A DNA stretch of 36,061 nt from Pseudomonas bharatica CSV86 (GCF_000319305.2 NZ_AMWJ02000003.1:1-36061), one strand, 5' to 3'. Positions 7,776 to 16,970 are shown, counted from the stretch's first letter. Numbers and translations: made by a program. The notes: generated by a model from the sequence alone, not told the origin.

Positions 7776-7927
7776 AAAATGCCAAAGATGTAAAGAAGAA
7801 AATCTTTCTCAGCGGATTATCTGATTGATCCTCTTCAGCCTACTCTACTGCCAATTTTCTGTTTCCACCTTCGCCTGAGTCTTCATAGCGATGCTGACTA
7901 GGGAGGACAGCGAGAGCTGGGCAAGCG

Positions 7928-8242
7928 TCAAAGCGGTTCTGGTTCATGCGCAATCCGGACACCTGCACAACATTCCTCTTGTAAGAAACCGATCAAATTC
8001 TCTAGGTGCCCATACTCGGGTATACAGACAATCGTGCGGCTATGTTTCTCCTGCCGGATCAGCCCTACCTTGGCCATGCGCGCAAGGTGATGTGATAGCG
8101 TCGAAGCAGGAATACCCAGCCCCTTCTGGATATCTCCGACCGAAGCCCCATCATGGCCAGCTTTGACCAGAAAGCGGAACACGGACAGTCGGTGACTATT
8201 CCCTAGCTCAGCTAAGCTGGCTGCAACCTTTTCGTGATCCAT
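7928..8242 (-). CDS. ArsR/SmtB-family transcriptional repressor
   Basis: This is a 104-aa winged-helix repressor. The recognition region is ASVGDIQKGLGIPASTLSHHLARM (about residues 34-57), followed by the wing GLIRQEKHSRTIVCIPEYGHL. Two adjacent Cys near the C-terminus (QEECCAGVRIAH) could bind a thiophilic metal or metalloid. The N-terminal Cys pair typical of ArsR is absent, so the ligand is open. I chose the ATG at 8242, preceded by GGGGCG; an upstream TTG at 8254 would sit on the transcript start. A promoter TTGCGT-17 bp-TATAAT (8301-8296 and 8278-8273, reverse strand) lies upstream with the palindrome TTCTAGAA next to it. It is divergent from the permease and probably controls both. Confidence 0.88.
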   Translation of the reverse strand: MDHEKVAASLAELGNSHRLSVFRFLVKAGHDGASVGDIQKGLGIPASTLSHHLARMAKVGLIRQEKHSRTIVCIPEYGHLENLIGFLQEECCAGVRIAHEPEPL

Positions 8243-8264
8243 AGCACGCCCCAATAATTCGATG

Positions 8265-8336
8265 TTTCTAGAATTATAGTTGACAGGTCGGATAAACGCA
8301 AGTAGGCTGCGTACATCATTTCGACAATACTAGAAA
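8265..8336. promoter_or_regulatory. Divergent arsR/permease promoter-operator region
   Basis: TTTCTAG at 8265-8271 is mirrored by CTAGAAA at 8330-8336. The first is part of the perfect palindrome TTCTAGAA (8266-8273), overlapping the arsR -10 box TATAAT (8273-8278, reverse strand; -35 TTGCGT at 8296-8301, 17-bp spacing). A forward TTGACA at 8280-8285 with a weak TAGGCT 17 bp on could drive the permease. The symmetric sites fit binding by the dimeric ArsR. Confidence 0.6.
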
Positions 8337-8353
8337 TATAGGAGTAATATTGA

Positions 8354-9383
8354 ATGTCATCTCAACTCCAAGACGCTCTAGGCATGTTCGCCTTTCTCGC
8401 TATCGAGCTATCGGTTTTATTCATTGGCATTAGCTTGCTGGTCGGAGTTCTTCAACGTCACATCCCACCATCCAAGGTGGAAGCGTTACTGACTTCCAGT
8501 GGGAAGCGAGGCTATTTTCTTGCTGCTGGTTTAGGAGCTATAACGCCCTTCTGTAGTTGCTCGACTATCCCCATGTTGAAAGGGTTGATTCGGCACGGGC
8601 CGGTTTGGGCCGATGATGGTGTTTCTTTTCTCATCTCCGTTGCTGAATCCTATCGTCGTCGGCCTGCTGGTTGCCACGTTTGGATGGACACTTACTGCTA
8701 TCTATGTGCTCGCCGCTTTGGTGGTCGCGGTAGGTGCCGGATGGCTGCTTCACACGCTTGGCTTCGAGCGTTATGTGCGCCGGACGGCGACACAAGAGAG
8801 CAGTGGATGTAGTTCATCAGCAAGCCCGTGCAGTGCTACATCGACCGCATCGAGTTGCGGCACCAACAGCTGCGACACCACTCCGAAGACGGCTTCTTGC
8901 GGGCTGATAGGAAGACAACAGTCTCTACGTCTAGCGAATGCTGTGACAGTCAACCCACTGTCACGGTTAAGAAAGAAGGGAAGTACAGTGTGTGTGGCGG
9001 GAAGCTTGGTCGGACTTTATCGATGTGTTGCCTTACCTGCTCATCGGTATTGCGATTGGCAGCGTGATCTATGGTTTCATGCCCACTGACTTATTGAGCA
9101 GTATGCAGGCCCAGATAATCCCTTTGCCATTCCAGTTGCCGCTGTCATCGGCGTGCCGTTGTATATTCGCGCTGAAGCCGTCATACCTCTGGCAGCGGCT
9201 CTGATGGCCAAAGGCGTGGGTGCCGGGACGGTGCTAGCGTTGATCATCGGCAGTGCCGGAGCCAGCCTGACTGAGCTCATTCTGTTGCGCTCTTTGTTCA
9301 CGCTGAAGCTTTTAGCGGCGTTTTTAGCAGTCATTTTTGCTATGGCGATGATTGCCGGTTACGCCACCTACCTGTTTTTCTGA
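8354..9383 (+). pseudogene. DUF318/ArsP-type permease, frameshifted
   Basis: The ATG at 8354 follows AGGAG. The family is the eight-helix DUF318 permeases, which includes ArsP-type metalloid exporters. It is recognised by FCSCSTIPMLKGLIRHG (8551-8600), FGPMMVFLFSSPLLNPIVVGLL, DVLPYLLIGIAIGSVIYGFMP (about 9014-9085), NPFAIPVAAVIGVPLYIRAEAVIPLAA, and GAGTVLALIIGSAGASLTELILL near the end. The frame changes at about 8597 (one extra G), 8895, 8990 and 9096 (each one base missing). A long Ser/Cys-rich loop (8800-8960) separates the two halves and could bind soft metals. Regulation by the neighbouring ArsR supports metal or metalloid efflux. As written it is broken; the pattern suggests sequencing error. 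Confidence 0.82.
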
Positions 9384-9395
9384 TCAAGGCGGGAG

Positions 9396-10669
9396 ATGAT
9401 TAATTCGTTAAGCCTTCCTGGGTACCAGTTGGTGGATTCTGATGAGCAGAATGAAGACATACATTTTCGGCTTGAAGCACCTACACCAGTAGCCTGCGAG
9501 GGGTGCGGCGTGCAGGGTGAGTTCGTGCGGTTCGGCAAGCGTGACGTTCCCTATCGTGATCTGCCCATCCACGGCAAGCGGGTCACTCTCTGGGTGGTCC
9601 GCCGCCGATACACCTGCCGGGCCTGCAAGACAACATTCAGGCCCCAGCTACCGGAGATGGTGGACGGATTCCGTATGACACTGCGGCTGCATGAGTACGT
9701 GGAGAAGGAATCCTTCAACCACCCTACACCTTTGTGGCGGCACAGACCGGCCTGGACGAGAAGACGGTGCGCGACATCTTCAACGCCCGCGCCGAGTTCC
9801 TGGGGCGCTGGCACCGCTTCGAGACGCCCCGCATCCTGGGCATTGACGAGCTATACCTGAACAAGCGCTACCGCTGCATTCTGACCAACATTGAGGAGCG
9901 AACCCTGCTCGACCTGCTGGCCACCCGCCGCCAGGACGTGGTGACCAACTACCTGATGAAGCTGAAAGACCGGCAGAAGGTCGAGATCGTCAGCATGGAC
10001 ATGTGGAACCCCTACCGGGCAGCGGTCAGGCTGTGCTGCCCAGGCCCGTATCGTGGTCGATAAGTTCCATGTGGTGCGCATGGCCAACGATGCCCTAGAG
10101 AGAGTGCGCAAGGGCCTCAGAAAGGAGCTGAAACCGTCCCAGAGCCGGACTCTCAAGGGAGACCGGAAAATCCTGCTGAAACGCGCTCACGAAGTCTCAG
10201 ACCGGAGCGCCTCATCATGGAGACCTGGACAGGCGCGTTCCCGCAACTGCTGGCCGCCTACGAGCACAAGGAGCGCTTCTACGGCATCTGGGACGCCACC
10301 ACACGGCTCCAGGCAGAAGCCGCCCTGGACGAGTGGATAGCCACCATCCCGAAGGGCCAAAAGGAAGTCTGGAGCGATCTGGTCAGGGCAGTGGGAAACT
10401 GGCGCGAAGAGACCATGACCTACTTCGAGACGGACATGCCCGTCACCAACGCTTACACGGAGTCCATCAACCGACTGGCCAAGGACAAGAACCGTGAAGG
10501 GCGCGGTTACTCCTTCGAGGTGATGCGGGCACGAATGCTCTACACCACGAAGCACAAGAAGAAGGCACCGACTGCGAAGGTCTCTCCTTTCTACAAGAAA
10601 ACCATCGGTTACGGACTGCCGGACTTCGCAGAGGAACTCAACTACGGAGTCGATCTATCAACCATCTGA
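9396..10669 (+). pseudogene. ISL3-family transposase, frameshifted
   Basis: This is the DDE transposase of the surrounding element. The N-terminal zinc-finger region has CEGCGVQGEF and YTCRACKTTF. The catalytic domain begins LGIDELYLNKRYRCILTNIE (first Asp), continues IVSMDMWNPYRAAV (second Asp) and IVVDKFHVVRMANDALERVR, and reaches the conserved Glu near NAYTESINRLAKDKNREGRGYSFEVMRARML. Four breaks, at about 9723 (CCC), 10030 (GG), 10041 (CCC) and 10205 (GG), are each repaired by one added base, giving a normal full-length ISL3 protein. The element has perfect target duplications, so real decay this deep would be surprising. It starts 12 bp after the permease stop. Confidence 0.88.
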
Positions 10670-10703
10670 TAATGGTATCAGGTTGGTGGGGTAAAGGTGC
10701 CCC

Positions 10704-10735
10704 ATCAACCATTAAATCCGTATACCCTCTATTCT
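10704..10735 (+). repeat. Right terminal inverted repeat and right target duplication
   Basis: The 24-bp inverted repeat 10704-10727 begins ATCAACC and ends TATACCC. It is followed by the second TCTATTCT copy at 10728-10735. Confidence 0.93.
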
Positions 10736-10801
10736 TAACCTTGGAAAATATACTGCGGAATCGGTCGTATAATTCGCCTGCTTCGACAGTGGGCGTAGCA
10801 T

Positions 10802-11606
10802 CTAGCTGAGAGGCAAAAATTTATAGTAGAGGTTGTAGGTTTTTCGGTCTTTTGCCTTATTCCAGGTCCATCCTATACCTTTGCCCCGACCGGTATCAAG
10901 TTCGGCGCCAGTAGCACTGCGCTCTAATATGAAGCGAAATATTTCATTGTTCAGTGATTTGACCAATGTGATTAATAAATCGGCAATACTGGCAGCGTCA
11001 CTTGCCTTTATTTTTAGAGGCTTTTCAATAAATTGTTTGTGATTGGAAAGCCCAAGCTCGATGGCGTTTTTTGTGCCCAGTTTTCCAAAACGATGCACGC
11101 AGCAGTGGCGTATCTCACAGACTGAGTTGTAGCTGTTCAAGAGTTCAATTAAGGCTTTGTCTTTTAAATCAAAAGTTAGAAACTTTTAAGACCATCTATT
11201 ATTCCTTTTTTTCCGGAAAATACAGATTCTTCCAGAAGCGCTTCGGGAAGCATCTCTAGCTTTGATGTTTTGCTGCGCCGTAAGATAGGACGGCTTTCTC
11301 ACAAGCTCTTTGGCAGTAAGGGTCGATAAAAACCACTCGGCGCAGAAGTGCTCGCATAAAGCTCTCAACTGCGGAGACATATCCTAGTACCAATAAAATT
11401 CCGAGTTCGGTTTCTATCACCTCATGCGCCGGGCGTGTCACCCACATCCGATTAAGCCGCAAGGTGTTTTCAATAAACTGGTCTATAGGGGAGATGTCAG
11501 AGTCATCATGAGTATCATCAAAGAGCGAACCTGTCTGGATGGCGCCGATTAGTGGCCGAACGGCTACCAGGTTTGCAAAATCGTTTTCCGTAACTTTTAT
11601 TGTCAT
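10802..11606 (-). pseudogene. HEPN-domain-like protein (predicted RNase effector), frameshifted
   Basis: This is the last gene of the four-gene operon. The ATG at 11606 begins MTIKVTENDFANLV and reads to about 11262. The next piece (LEMLPEALLEESVFSGKKG) is in a second frame, and the final 112 residues start at about 11182 in a third. Adding one A in CATCAAAG and one T in AGTTTC (gene-sense) joins them into about 267 aa. The helical protein contains SYNSVCEIRHCCVHRFG, an R-x4-H motif (RHCCVH) in the position expected for HEPN RNases of the MAE_28990/RiboL-PSP kind. The start lies 2 nt from the stop of the zinc-ribbon gene, so translation is probably coupled. HEPN assignment is by motif and helix pattern only; RNase activity is inferred. 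Confidence 0.6.
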
Positions 11607-11608
11607 GA

Positions 11609-11971
11609 TTAGGATAGAAAGTCGTCAGCAAAGCCATTGAGAACATCTACAATTTTTGCCGTCCGGCGACGACCAAAGCCTCTTACTGTCAGCAAGTCCG
11701 CAGCGGGGTCTTGCTTAGCAAGGAAATCACGCAGCGTCTTAAGTAAAGGTAAGTGTTGAGCGATTTGGTCCCGTTGCCAAGTGGTTAGTCCAGGAACCTC
11801 AGCGATAGGCGTTTCGAGACAGAGCGAAAAGGTCGAGGCGTCGACTAGTTGCTGCCCACAAACATGGCAGAAACGTTGATTATCGGTTAAACGGCGGGTA
11901 TGGCATGAGCTACATTTTGGTAGTGACAGCGTCAATCCGTCTAGGTCAACGTCACTAGCAACTTTCTTCAA
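11609..11971 (-). CDS. Zinc-ribbon plus helix-hairpin-helix-like protein
   Basis: This is a 120-aa protein. The N-terminal zinc ribbon is C-x2-C … C-x2-C (LPKCSSCHTRRLTDNQRFCHVCGQQ, residues about 18-42). Toward the C-terminus come VPGLTTWQRDQIAQHLPLL and ADLLTVRGFGRRRTAKIVDVLNGF, the latter close to a helix-hairpin-helix DNA-binding element. It begins at a TTG (11971) with GGAA upstream; no ATG is available in frame. It lies 29 nt after the ATPase stop and 2 nt before the HEPN-like start, in the middle of the operon. It may be a DNA- or RNA-binding adaptor. No family name is recognised. Confidence 0.7.
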   Translation of the reverse strand: MKKVASDVDLDGLTLSLPKCSSCHTRRLTDNQRFCHVCGQQLVDASTFSLCLETPIAEVPGLTTWQRDQIAQHLPLLKTLRDFLAKQDPAADLLTVRGFGRRRTAKIVDVLNGFADDFLS

Positions 11972-12000
11972 ACTTTTCCGTATGGGATGTTTAGTCGATT

Positions 12001-13322
12001 TTAGTCCAATGCCTCAACCGTCTGATTAATTGTACCCCCAGCGCCGCTACCTCCTAATGCTCGTACAGATAGTAAGTGGGCTGTATGGGGGATAAGTCTG
12101 TGATAGATTCTTGTAGGAGTTCCGTGTTTGACGGTTCCATTGTCAAAAATCAAACCTGCTTCTACGAGTAGGTTAAACATACGCTCGACAATGGCAGTCA
12201 TTTCTGTTTCTGAAACGCCATACGTCAACTGCTTTAGTCTTTTTTCTTCAAGAGTTGAATTGAATGATTTGATTTCTGCTACGATCCCATTTAAAACCTG
12301 CTCGCCAGCGATAACTAACGATTCTAGTTTAGGGACTTTTTTTCCAAGCGATCTAAATTCAGCGTTACGCGCATCTAGATGGTCTTGAATGATTTGATTT
12401 ACTGCCTGCTGACTGGACCGAAATCCTCCCCGGCGGTACTCCTCCAGCATCGTCAGATAGGCGCGTGGCACTCCAAACGCGGCGAAGCGCAGCATCTCAA
12501 TATGAGATGTATGAATATTTTGGAAGTCTGGGGCACGAGCTTTAGCGATATCATCCATTATCGCATTGTAGTTTGGGTCTTCTACACAAAGCCAAACTGG
12601 TATGGAGATAGAGTCTTGGCCTTCGTGAAATTTATGACTAACTTCAGTCGTCCCAGGATAAACGGAAGCTTTCGGGGCGAGGTCAATGGATTTTAATGAT
12701 CTTACAATGTCTAGAAATTCAATCAAAAAATCTGGTGCCAACGTCAGGGCAGCGTCATCCATGAGAAGTACAGTATATTTTCTTCCCAAAGTTTTCGAGC
12801 ACTTGATATCAGGTGCTGCACTGTTTCGATTGTTAGGCTGTCAGCAACTTCTGAACTTTTCTGATCTAGTGGTAAGTTCCTTTCAATCCTGTTTACATAG
12901 CTTTTTATAGCATCTACAGGCGCTTCACTGGATAAGGTGGTATACGTTTTTTCTGGGGTATTCCATTCTTTCAAGCTATCGAATAGTGCTAAAACTATTC
13001 TCCCGAGTACCCATGAATGAAACTGGTGTAATGCATTGGAGTGACTAGATAGTAAAGGCTCTAGCCTGAAGTATCTATTGAAAGTAACGTATACCGCGAA
13101 TGGGTTTTTGCTATTGTCTCGACAGCTAAGCCAAGCATAACGCATCATGTGCGTTTTTCCGCATCCGCGCGGGCCAACAATCGTGCGAAGCGCACGATTG
13201 GTTAGCTCTTTATGTACAGACTGGAAAAGGTCTCCTGTTTGAGAGGTTTCTTTCAACAGGTCTTCAATGGGAATATAGTCTGCCCGTTGCTGTAGTACAC
13301 TTTCAAGATTATTAGTAGTCAT
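12001..13322 (-). pseudogene. ORC/CDC6-like AAA+ ATPase, one frameshift
   Basis: The gene runs from the ATG at 13322 to the TAA at 12001, about 440 aa once a single base is added near 12793. Walker A is IVGPRGCGKTHMMRYAW (about residues 48-64). Walker B is YTVLLMDDAALTL, directly after the break (the T run in the written strand is one short). The rest is helical with a C-terminal winged-helix-like part (VSETEMTAIVERMFNLLVEAGLIFDNG). The LFQSVHKELTNRALRTIVGPRG start and overall plan recall the ORC-CDC6-type ATPases found in bacterial defence contexts. Its start lies 9 nt after the methyltransferase stop. Probably the ATP-dependent switch of the system; its ligand is unknown. Confidence 0.68.
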
Positions 13323-13331
13323 CCGTAATAC

Positions 13332-14656
13332 TTAATCCAGTTCCAAGTCTAGAAGTCGGGCTGCGGTGATAAAGCGGGCACCTACACCTTGGTTTATTTT
13401 GTCAAGATGAGCGCGGCCTGATTCACTTGTCAAAAAATCAAAAATCTCTTCAGACTTATCTTTTGGTCTGATGATGAAAAACAGTCAGTCGTGAGGACTG
13501 CCCCTTTTTGTACAAGTGCAATCTTTCTACTAAGATTGCGTCCTACTCGGGCGACGAGTATGTCGCCTTGACTCGCGTAGGCACCACCCAATGCCTCCGC
13601 GTCAGATTTGGACACAATAAAGCTTTCAGGAATACTGGTTTGATAATCTTCCAAGTCGCTAATGTGGAAGATTGGTGTGCTGACGAGCTTTCTGGAGCTA
13701 GAACTGTGAGTTCCTCTTCCCACCGAAGCGACTAAGTCCCTTAATTTCACGGGTGAAGTTTTACAGGATTTTTTTACATGTCGCTTGATGTGGTGGCTAT
13801 AGTCAATCCGGTTGATCGCTTCCTCGGATGGAATATATATTTCGGAGGATAGAGCGCCGTTGATCTCCAGCTTCCTGCTGCTTATGGTTGGTTTCTGTTC
13901 GCCATTTTTTGACAATACGACAATGTGAGTTTGAGCTTCTGTTTTTCTAAAAATATTTCGGGGTAGCTCAATGACTTGTTCAATTGAGTGATTTTCTATC
14001 AGGGCTTGCCGAAAACTATGAAATCTTTCGCCTGTAATTAGTCCGTCGGGAAGAATAAGGCCAAGCTTACCTCCGGACTTCAGTAAGCGTAGGTTTTGGG
14101 CGACAAATAACAGTCCGGCGGGAGCGCTCTTGGCTTCAGGCAGTACGTGGCTAAGGCCAACCTCTTCGAGAATGTTGCCAAAATGCTCTTTCCACACTGG
14201 TCGAATGTATGGAGGGTTGCACACCGCTGCACAAGCTTGTGACCATCCCAGCCCTATGCGATCTCCTAAGCTAAGATCAAGTGCATCACCAGTGAAATGA
14301 ACAAAAGATGGTCCTCGAAGGGTCGGGAGCTTGCCACTGTTAGCATCTTCGTCAATATCAACCGTAAGGTAACGCTCCGCCGCCCACTGATTTGCGGCTT
14401 CAGTGACCAATGCTCCGTCACCTGCGCCCAGATCGATGACTGTCCCAGGCGTAGCAAGCTTCATTGAGCTGATCAGAAGCGAGGCGACTGTATCTCGTGT
14501 GTAGTAGCGTCCGAGATGGTCAGAGGTTTTTGATTCCATGGATACTGCTTCGTTGGGCGCTCGGAGAGCGACTTTACAGTGTTTAGCGCTGTCTGAGAAC
14601 GCCTTCTTGACGTATTTTGATTCTTGATGCGACGGATGGTGGCGAATCGCCGTCAT
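13332..14656 (-). pseudogene. N6-adenine DNA methyltransferase with C-terminal specificity domain, one late frameshift
   Basis: This is the first gene of the four-gene operon. SAM-binding motif I is VIDLGAGDGALVTEA and catalytic motif IV is NPPYIRP, in gamma-class order. SGGKLGLILPDGLITG follows, as in Eco57I/HsdM-like enzymes. The C-terminal half (VKLRDLVASVGRGTH… ASQGDILVARVGRNLSRKIALVQKGAVLTTDCF) looks like an HsdS-type target-recognition domain. No nuclease domain is visible. The frame breaks at the A run 13477-13481; adding one base gives an ending of FIIRPKDKSEEIFDFL… LDLELD with TAA at 13332-13334. The start is either 14656 or the ATG at 14539 (MESKTSDHLGRYYT); neither has a strong ribosome site. 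It probably marks host DNA at a specific sequence. Confidence 0.75.
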
Positions 14657-14912
14657 GGGCCGGTGTTGAGACTGCCATGTTTGGATAGATAATCTCCCCG
14701 CTCAGACAGCTATCGAGCGCTTGGATTGGCATGTGGCGACTTCACGGCTCTGCTCTATCACTTAGAATGTAAACTGTTTCGATTCATTCAGTTACCGTGC
14801 ACTTTTATTTTAACAGTAGTTTGGCCTTGTGTTCGTTAGGTTTCACTTATTTTAGGTGCTAACGGAAGTCGGTTCTCCTGTGTTTATTGCCGAGGTCATA
14901 TACCTCAAAGTT

Positions 14913-15178
14913 TCATCTCCCAATTTTTTCTAGCCGACGGGCTAACAAGCGTAGGGTCAGTAAATAGTAATATCGCGTCGCTTCACTATGCTTGGCCGTT
15001 TGGTGCTCAAGAAACCAAGTCACATGCTTTCTCTGCCAAGCCCAGGGCGTTTTTAGTAGCCAGCGATCTGCGATTTCTGTCTGGATGATTTTCGCCTGTC
15101 GCAAATGTCGTTGCCGGTTGCGTGCGAGCCGGTCAGCACGCCAGCTAAGAACAGCTCCATGTCAAATTTCTTACTCAT
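14913..15178 (-). pseudogene. Small partner protein of the integrase, frameshifted
   Basis: The ATG at 15178 overlaps the integrase stop by 4 bp (ATGA) and begins MSKKFDMELFLAGVLTGSHAT. A base is missing near 15116. After that the frame reads RHLRQAKIIQTEIADRWLL … QRKHVTWFLEHQ and ends RRLEKIGR at 14913, about 89 aa in all. A small gene like this commonly follows this type of integrase in Pseudomonas islands. The basic, aromatic helix pattern resembles a core-binding (SAM-like) fragment. The function is unknown, possibly a recombination cofactor. Confidence 0.6.
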
Positions 15179-16164
15179 GACTGTCCTCCAATGTATGCGG
15201 CAATCACGTCAATCCGAGCGTGGCCCAGCTCATAGCTGACCTGCCTCCGGGCCTCACGATCAAGGTTCCTATCTACCCGGCAAAAGTGGCCGCCATTGAT
15301 AGGCGCCCGCTGTTGTGTAATTTGCTCATAGCGCCCACATGCGTAAGCCGCTCGTAGCTCGTGGAAGCCTTTGAGATCGTGTGTATGCATGATGTCCCGC
15401 GAAGGACGAATGACTTGTTGCAGGAGACACAGGTAGGTTTCGTGTGGCGCAATCAAGTTACGGCTACCCGCAGGCGAAATCTGCCGTGCAAACTTAAGTG
15501 CATCTCGAACATGGCCGTCTACCGGAATCCAACGCGGCGCCGAGGCTCCAGCGCGACCGCCTTTGGTGCCATCCTGAATGTTAATCCTGCCTAGGTCGTT
15601 AGCCTCGCGGCTTAGCCGTGGCAGGTCAGCCAAGATGGCCTCACGCAAGCGCATGCCGGTGGCTCGCGCTAACATAACAATCGCAGCGGCTCGTAGCTGA
15701 TGATGGCGGCAAAGCGCATCGGCGATCAGTTTAACCTGATCGAGGTCTTGACCCTGCGGCATCGACTGTCGAACCCCGGTGCGCTGCATACACAGCGCCT
15801 TGCTCGGACTTGGCAACTTCACGTACTGATCACCGCGAAGCGCCGCCATGGTCCTGTTAACACTGGATAGCCGATTTTGTGCGGTGCTGACAGCAAGGTC
15901 ACCGCGCCTAACCACGTCGCGTAGATACGCCGCATAGTCCGCCAACACCTTCCGATCAATCTGCCGCGCATCATTGATACCCGGCCCCTGTTCTGAGCGG
16001 CACCATTTCACGAATGCCTGCCACCGATCACAGTGCGCCTTGACCGTGCCGTAATGACCGCCACCGAACATGTCTTTCAGCGCCTGAGGTCCTGCGTAAC
16101 TCAATTGCCTGCCGTAGCCGAAATTACGACCATTGCGTCTACCCACCAATGCCATATCAGTCAC
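15175..16164 (-). CDS. Integrase domain-containing tyrosine recombinase (Integrase_1 type)
   Basis: This 329-aa protein has an N-terminal core-binding domain (GTVKAHCDRWQAFVKWCRSE… TAQNRLSSVNRTMAALRG). The catalytic domain shows Arg-I in ARATGMRLREAILADLP, HDLKGFHELRAAYACGRYEQI (H-x2-R region), and a C-terminal YELGHARIDVIAAYIGG with the conserved His and probable nucleophile Tyr. It matches the integrases with their own family that sit inside Pseudomonas genomic islands rather than at a tRNA. It is coupled by 4 bp to the small gene downstream. This is the second recombinase of the island. The frame is intact. Confidence 0.85.
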   Translation of the reverse strand: MTDMALVGRRNGRNFGYGRQLSYAGPQALKDMFGGGHYGTVKAHCDRWQAFVKWCRSEQGPGINDARQIDRKVLADYAAYLRDVVRRGDLAVSTAQNRLSSVNRTMAALRGDQYVKLPSPSKALCMQRTGVRQSMPQGQDLDQVKLIADALCRHHQLRAAAIVMLARATGMRLREAILADLPRLSREANDLGRINIQDGTKGGRAGASAPRWIPVDGHVRDALKFARQISPAGSRNLIAPHETYLCLLQQVIRPSRDIMHTHDLKGFHELRAAYACGRYEQITQQRAPINGGHFCRVDRNLDREARRQVSYELGHARIDVIAAYIGGQS

Positions 16165-16575
16165 CTCATCTCGTTCTCCGATCCTCGCCCCACGTCATCC
16201 CGCCAAGAATGCTGAGTGTTATCAGGGATCAAGGCCCCTGCGACCTGTGGGGAATGTCCTCTACGCGGGACTGGCGGCTCCTTACAACCGGGAGCAAAGG
16301 CATCTCATGATCTGGCCTCCTGAGCACCGTTACCGGTGGGCGGGTGGAGGCAGTGCTGGCTGACTAAACCAGCGCCTGAAGATCCTGAGCCGGGTGAACG
16401 CAGCAATGCGATGACCGGGGCATGCCTGACTGTCAGTCAGGTGCAGTCCATTCCTTGGTCTGCGGCACCATCATCTACAGCGCTGTTGCTGGTGACATCG
16501 GCGTTTGTCACGCCGATTGTCACGAGGGGGATTGCCGCAAAGCCATATGCGATCAGGGCTGCAGCAGTGGTAGAA

Positions 16576-16610
16576 GTGCCCGTCTCTTTCCAGAAGAAAG
16601 AGACGGGCAC
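16576..16610. repeat. Perfect 15-bp-stem hairpin
   Basis: GTGCCCGTCTCTTTC (16576-16590) pairs completely with GAAAGAGACGGGCAC (16596-16610) around a CAGAA loop. There is no T run after it, so it is not a classical terminator. Confidence 0.85.
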
Positions 16611-16844
16611 AGGTTGGCGCAGTATTCGGCCAAGCGGATAGGTTGCTGCAGGGCAGCGAGGTACGGTGTATCTGGCGCACGAGCGCTATATGTGTAAGAG
16701 CATCCATCACATGGGTAGTGACCGTACGAGCTGCCGGATGCGAATCGTACTTGGGCTGAACCACCGCGGGAGCGGCGTGACCTTTAAGGTTCGGGTCACC
16801 TGGGGTGCTGTCATCGACAGCGTTTGCAACTCCCGGTCTACGCC

Positions 16845-16934
16845 TGTGGACAATGTTCGTCAAGCAAAGCGATTTCAGGGATTTAGCGCCTGTGGATAAA
16901 ACTATCCCCCAGTGGACATCAGTGGTTTTCCACA
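16845..16934. promoter_or_regulatory. DnaA-box-like cluster
   Basis: TGTGGATAA (16891-16899) is an exact reverse DnaA box. TGTGGACAA (16845-16853) and TTTTCCACA (16926-16934) each differ by one base. Three such sites within 90 bp of non-coding DNA suggest an origin-like or DnaA-responsive site; this is untested. Confidence 0.4.
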
Positions 16935-16970
16935 GACGTAAGCTGTGCCAGCAGTTTTTTTCTTAGGTAT

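Larger units (their letters stand above)
7752..10727 (+). mobile_element. ISL3-family insertion element carrying arsR and a permease
   Basis: The element is 2976 bp with 24-bp imperfect terminal inverted repeats at 7752-7775 (GGGTATCCGGAATTT… GGTTGAT) and 10704-10727 (reverse complement GGGTATACGGATTT… GGTTGAT). It is flanked by perfect 8-bp target duplications TCTATTCT at 7744-7751 and 10728-10735. GGGTAT ends and 8-bp duplications are diagnostic of the ISL3 family, and the transposase agrees. Inside, in order: arsR on the reverse strand, a divergent operator region, a DUF318 permease, and tnpA 12 bp later on the same strand. ISL3 elements with metal-related passengers (ISPpu12-like) are known in Pseudomonas. 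The intact duplication indicates a recent insertion into the island. Confidence 0.93.

Noticed and set aside
13508..13735. Forward open frame inside the methyltransferase
   Set aside because: No ribosome site or motifs, and it lies opposite the conserved specificity domain.
16133..16697. Overlapping short forward frames in the gap between integrases
   Set aside because: No homology pattern, no ribosome sites, and they read through hairpins; treated as non-coding.
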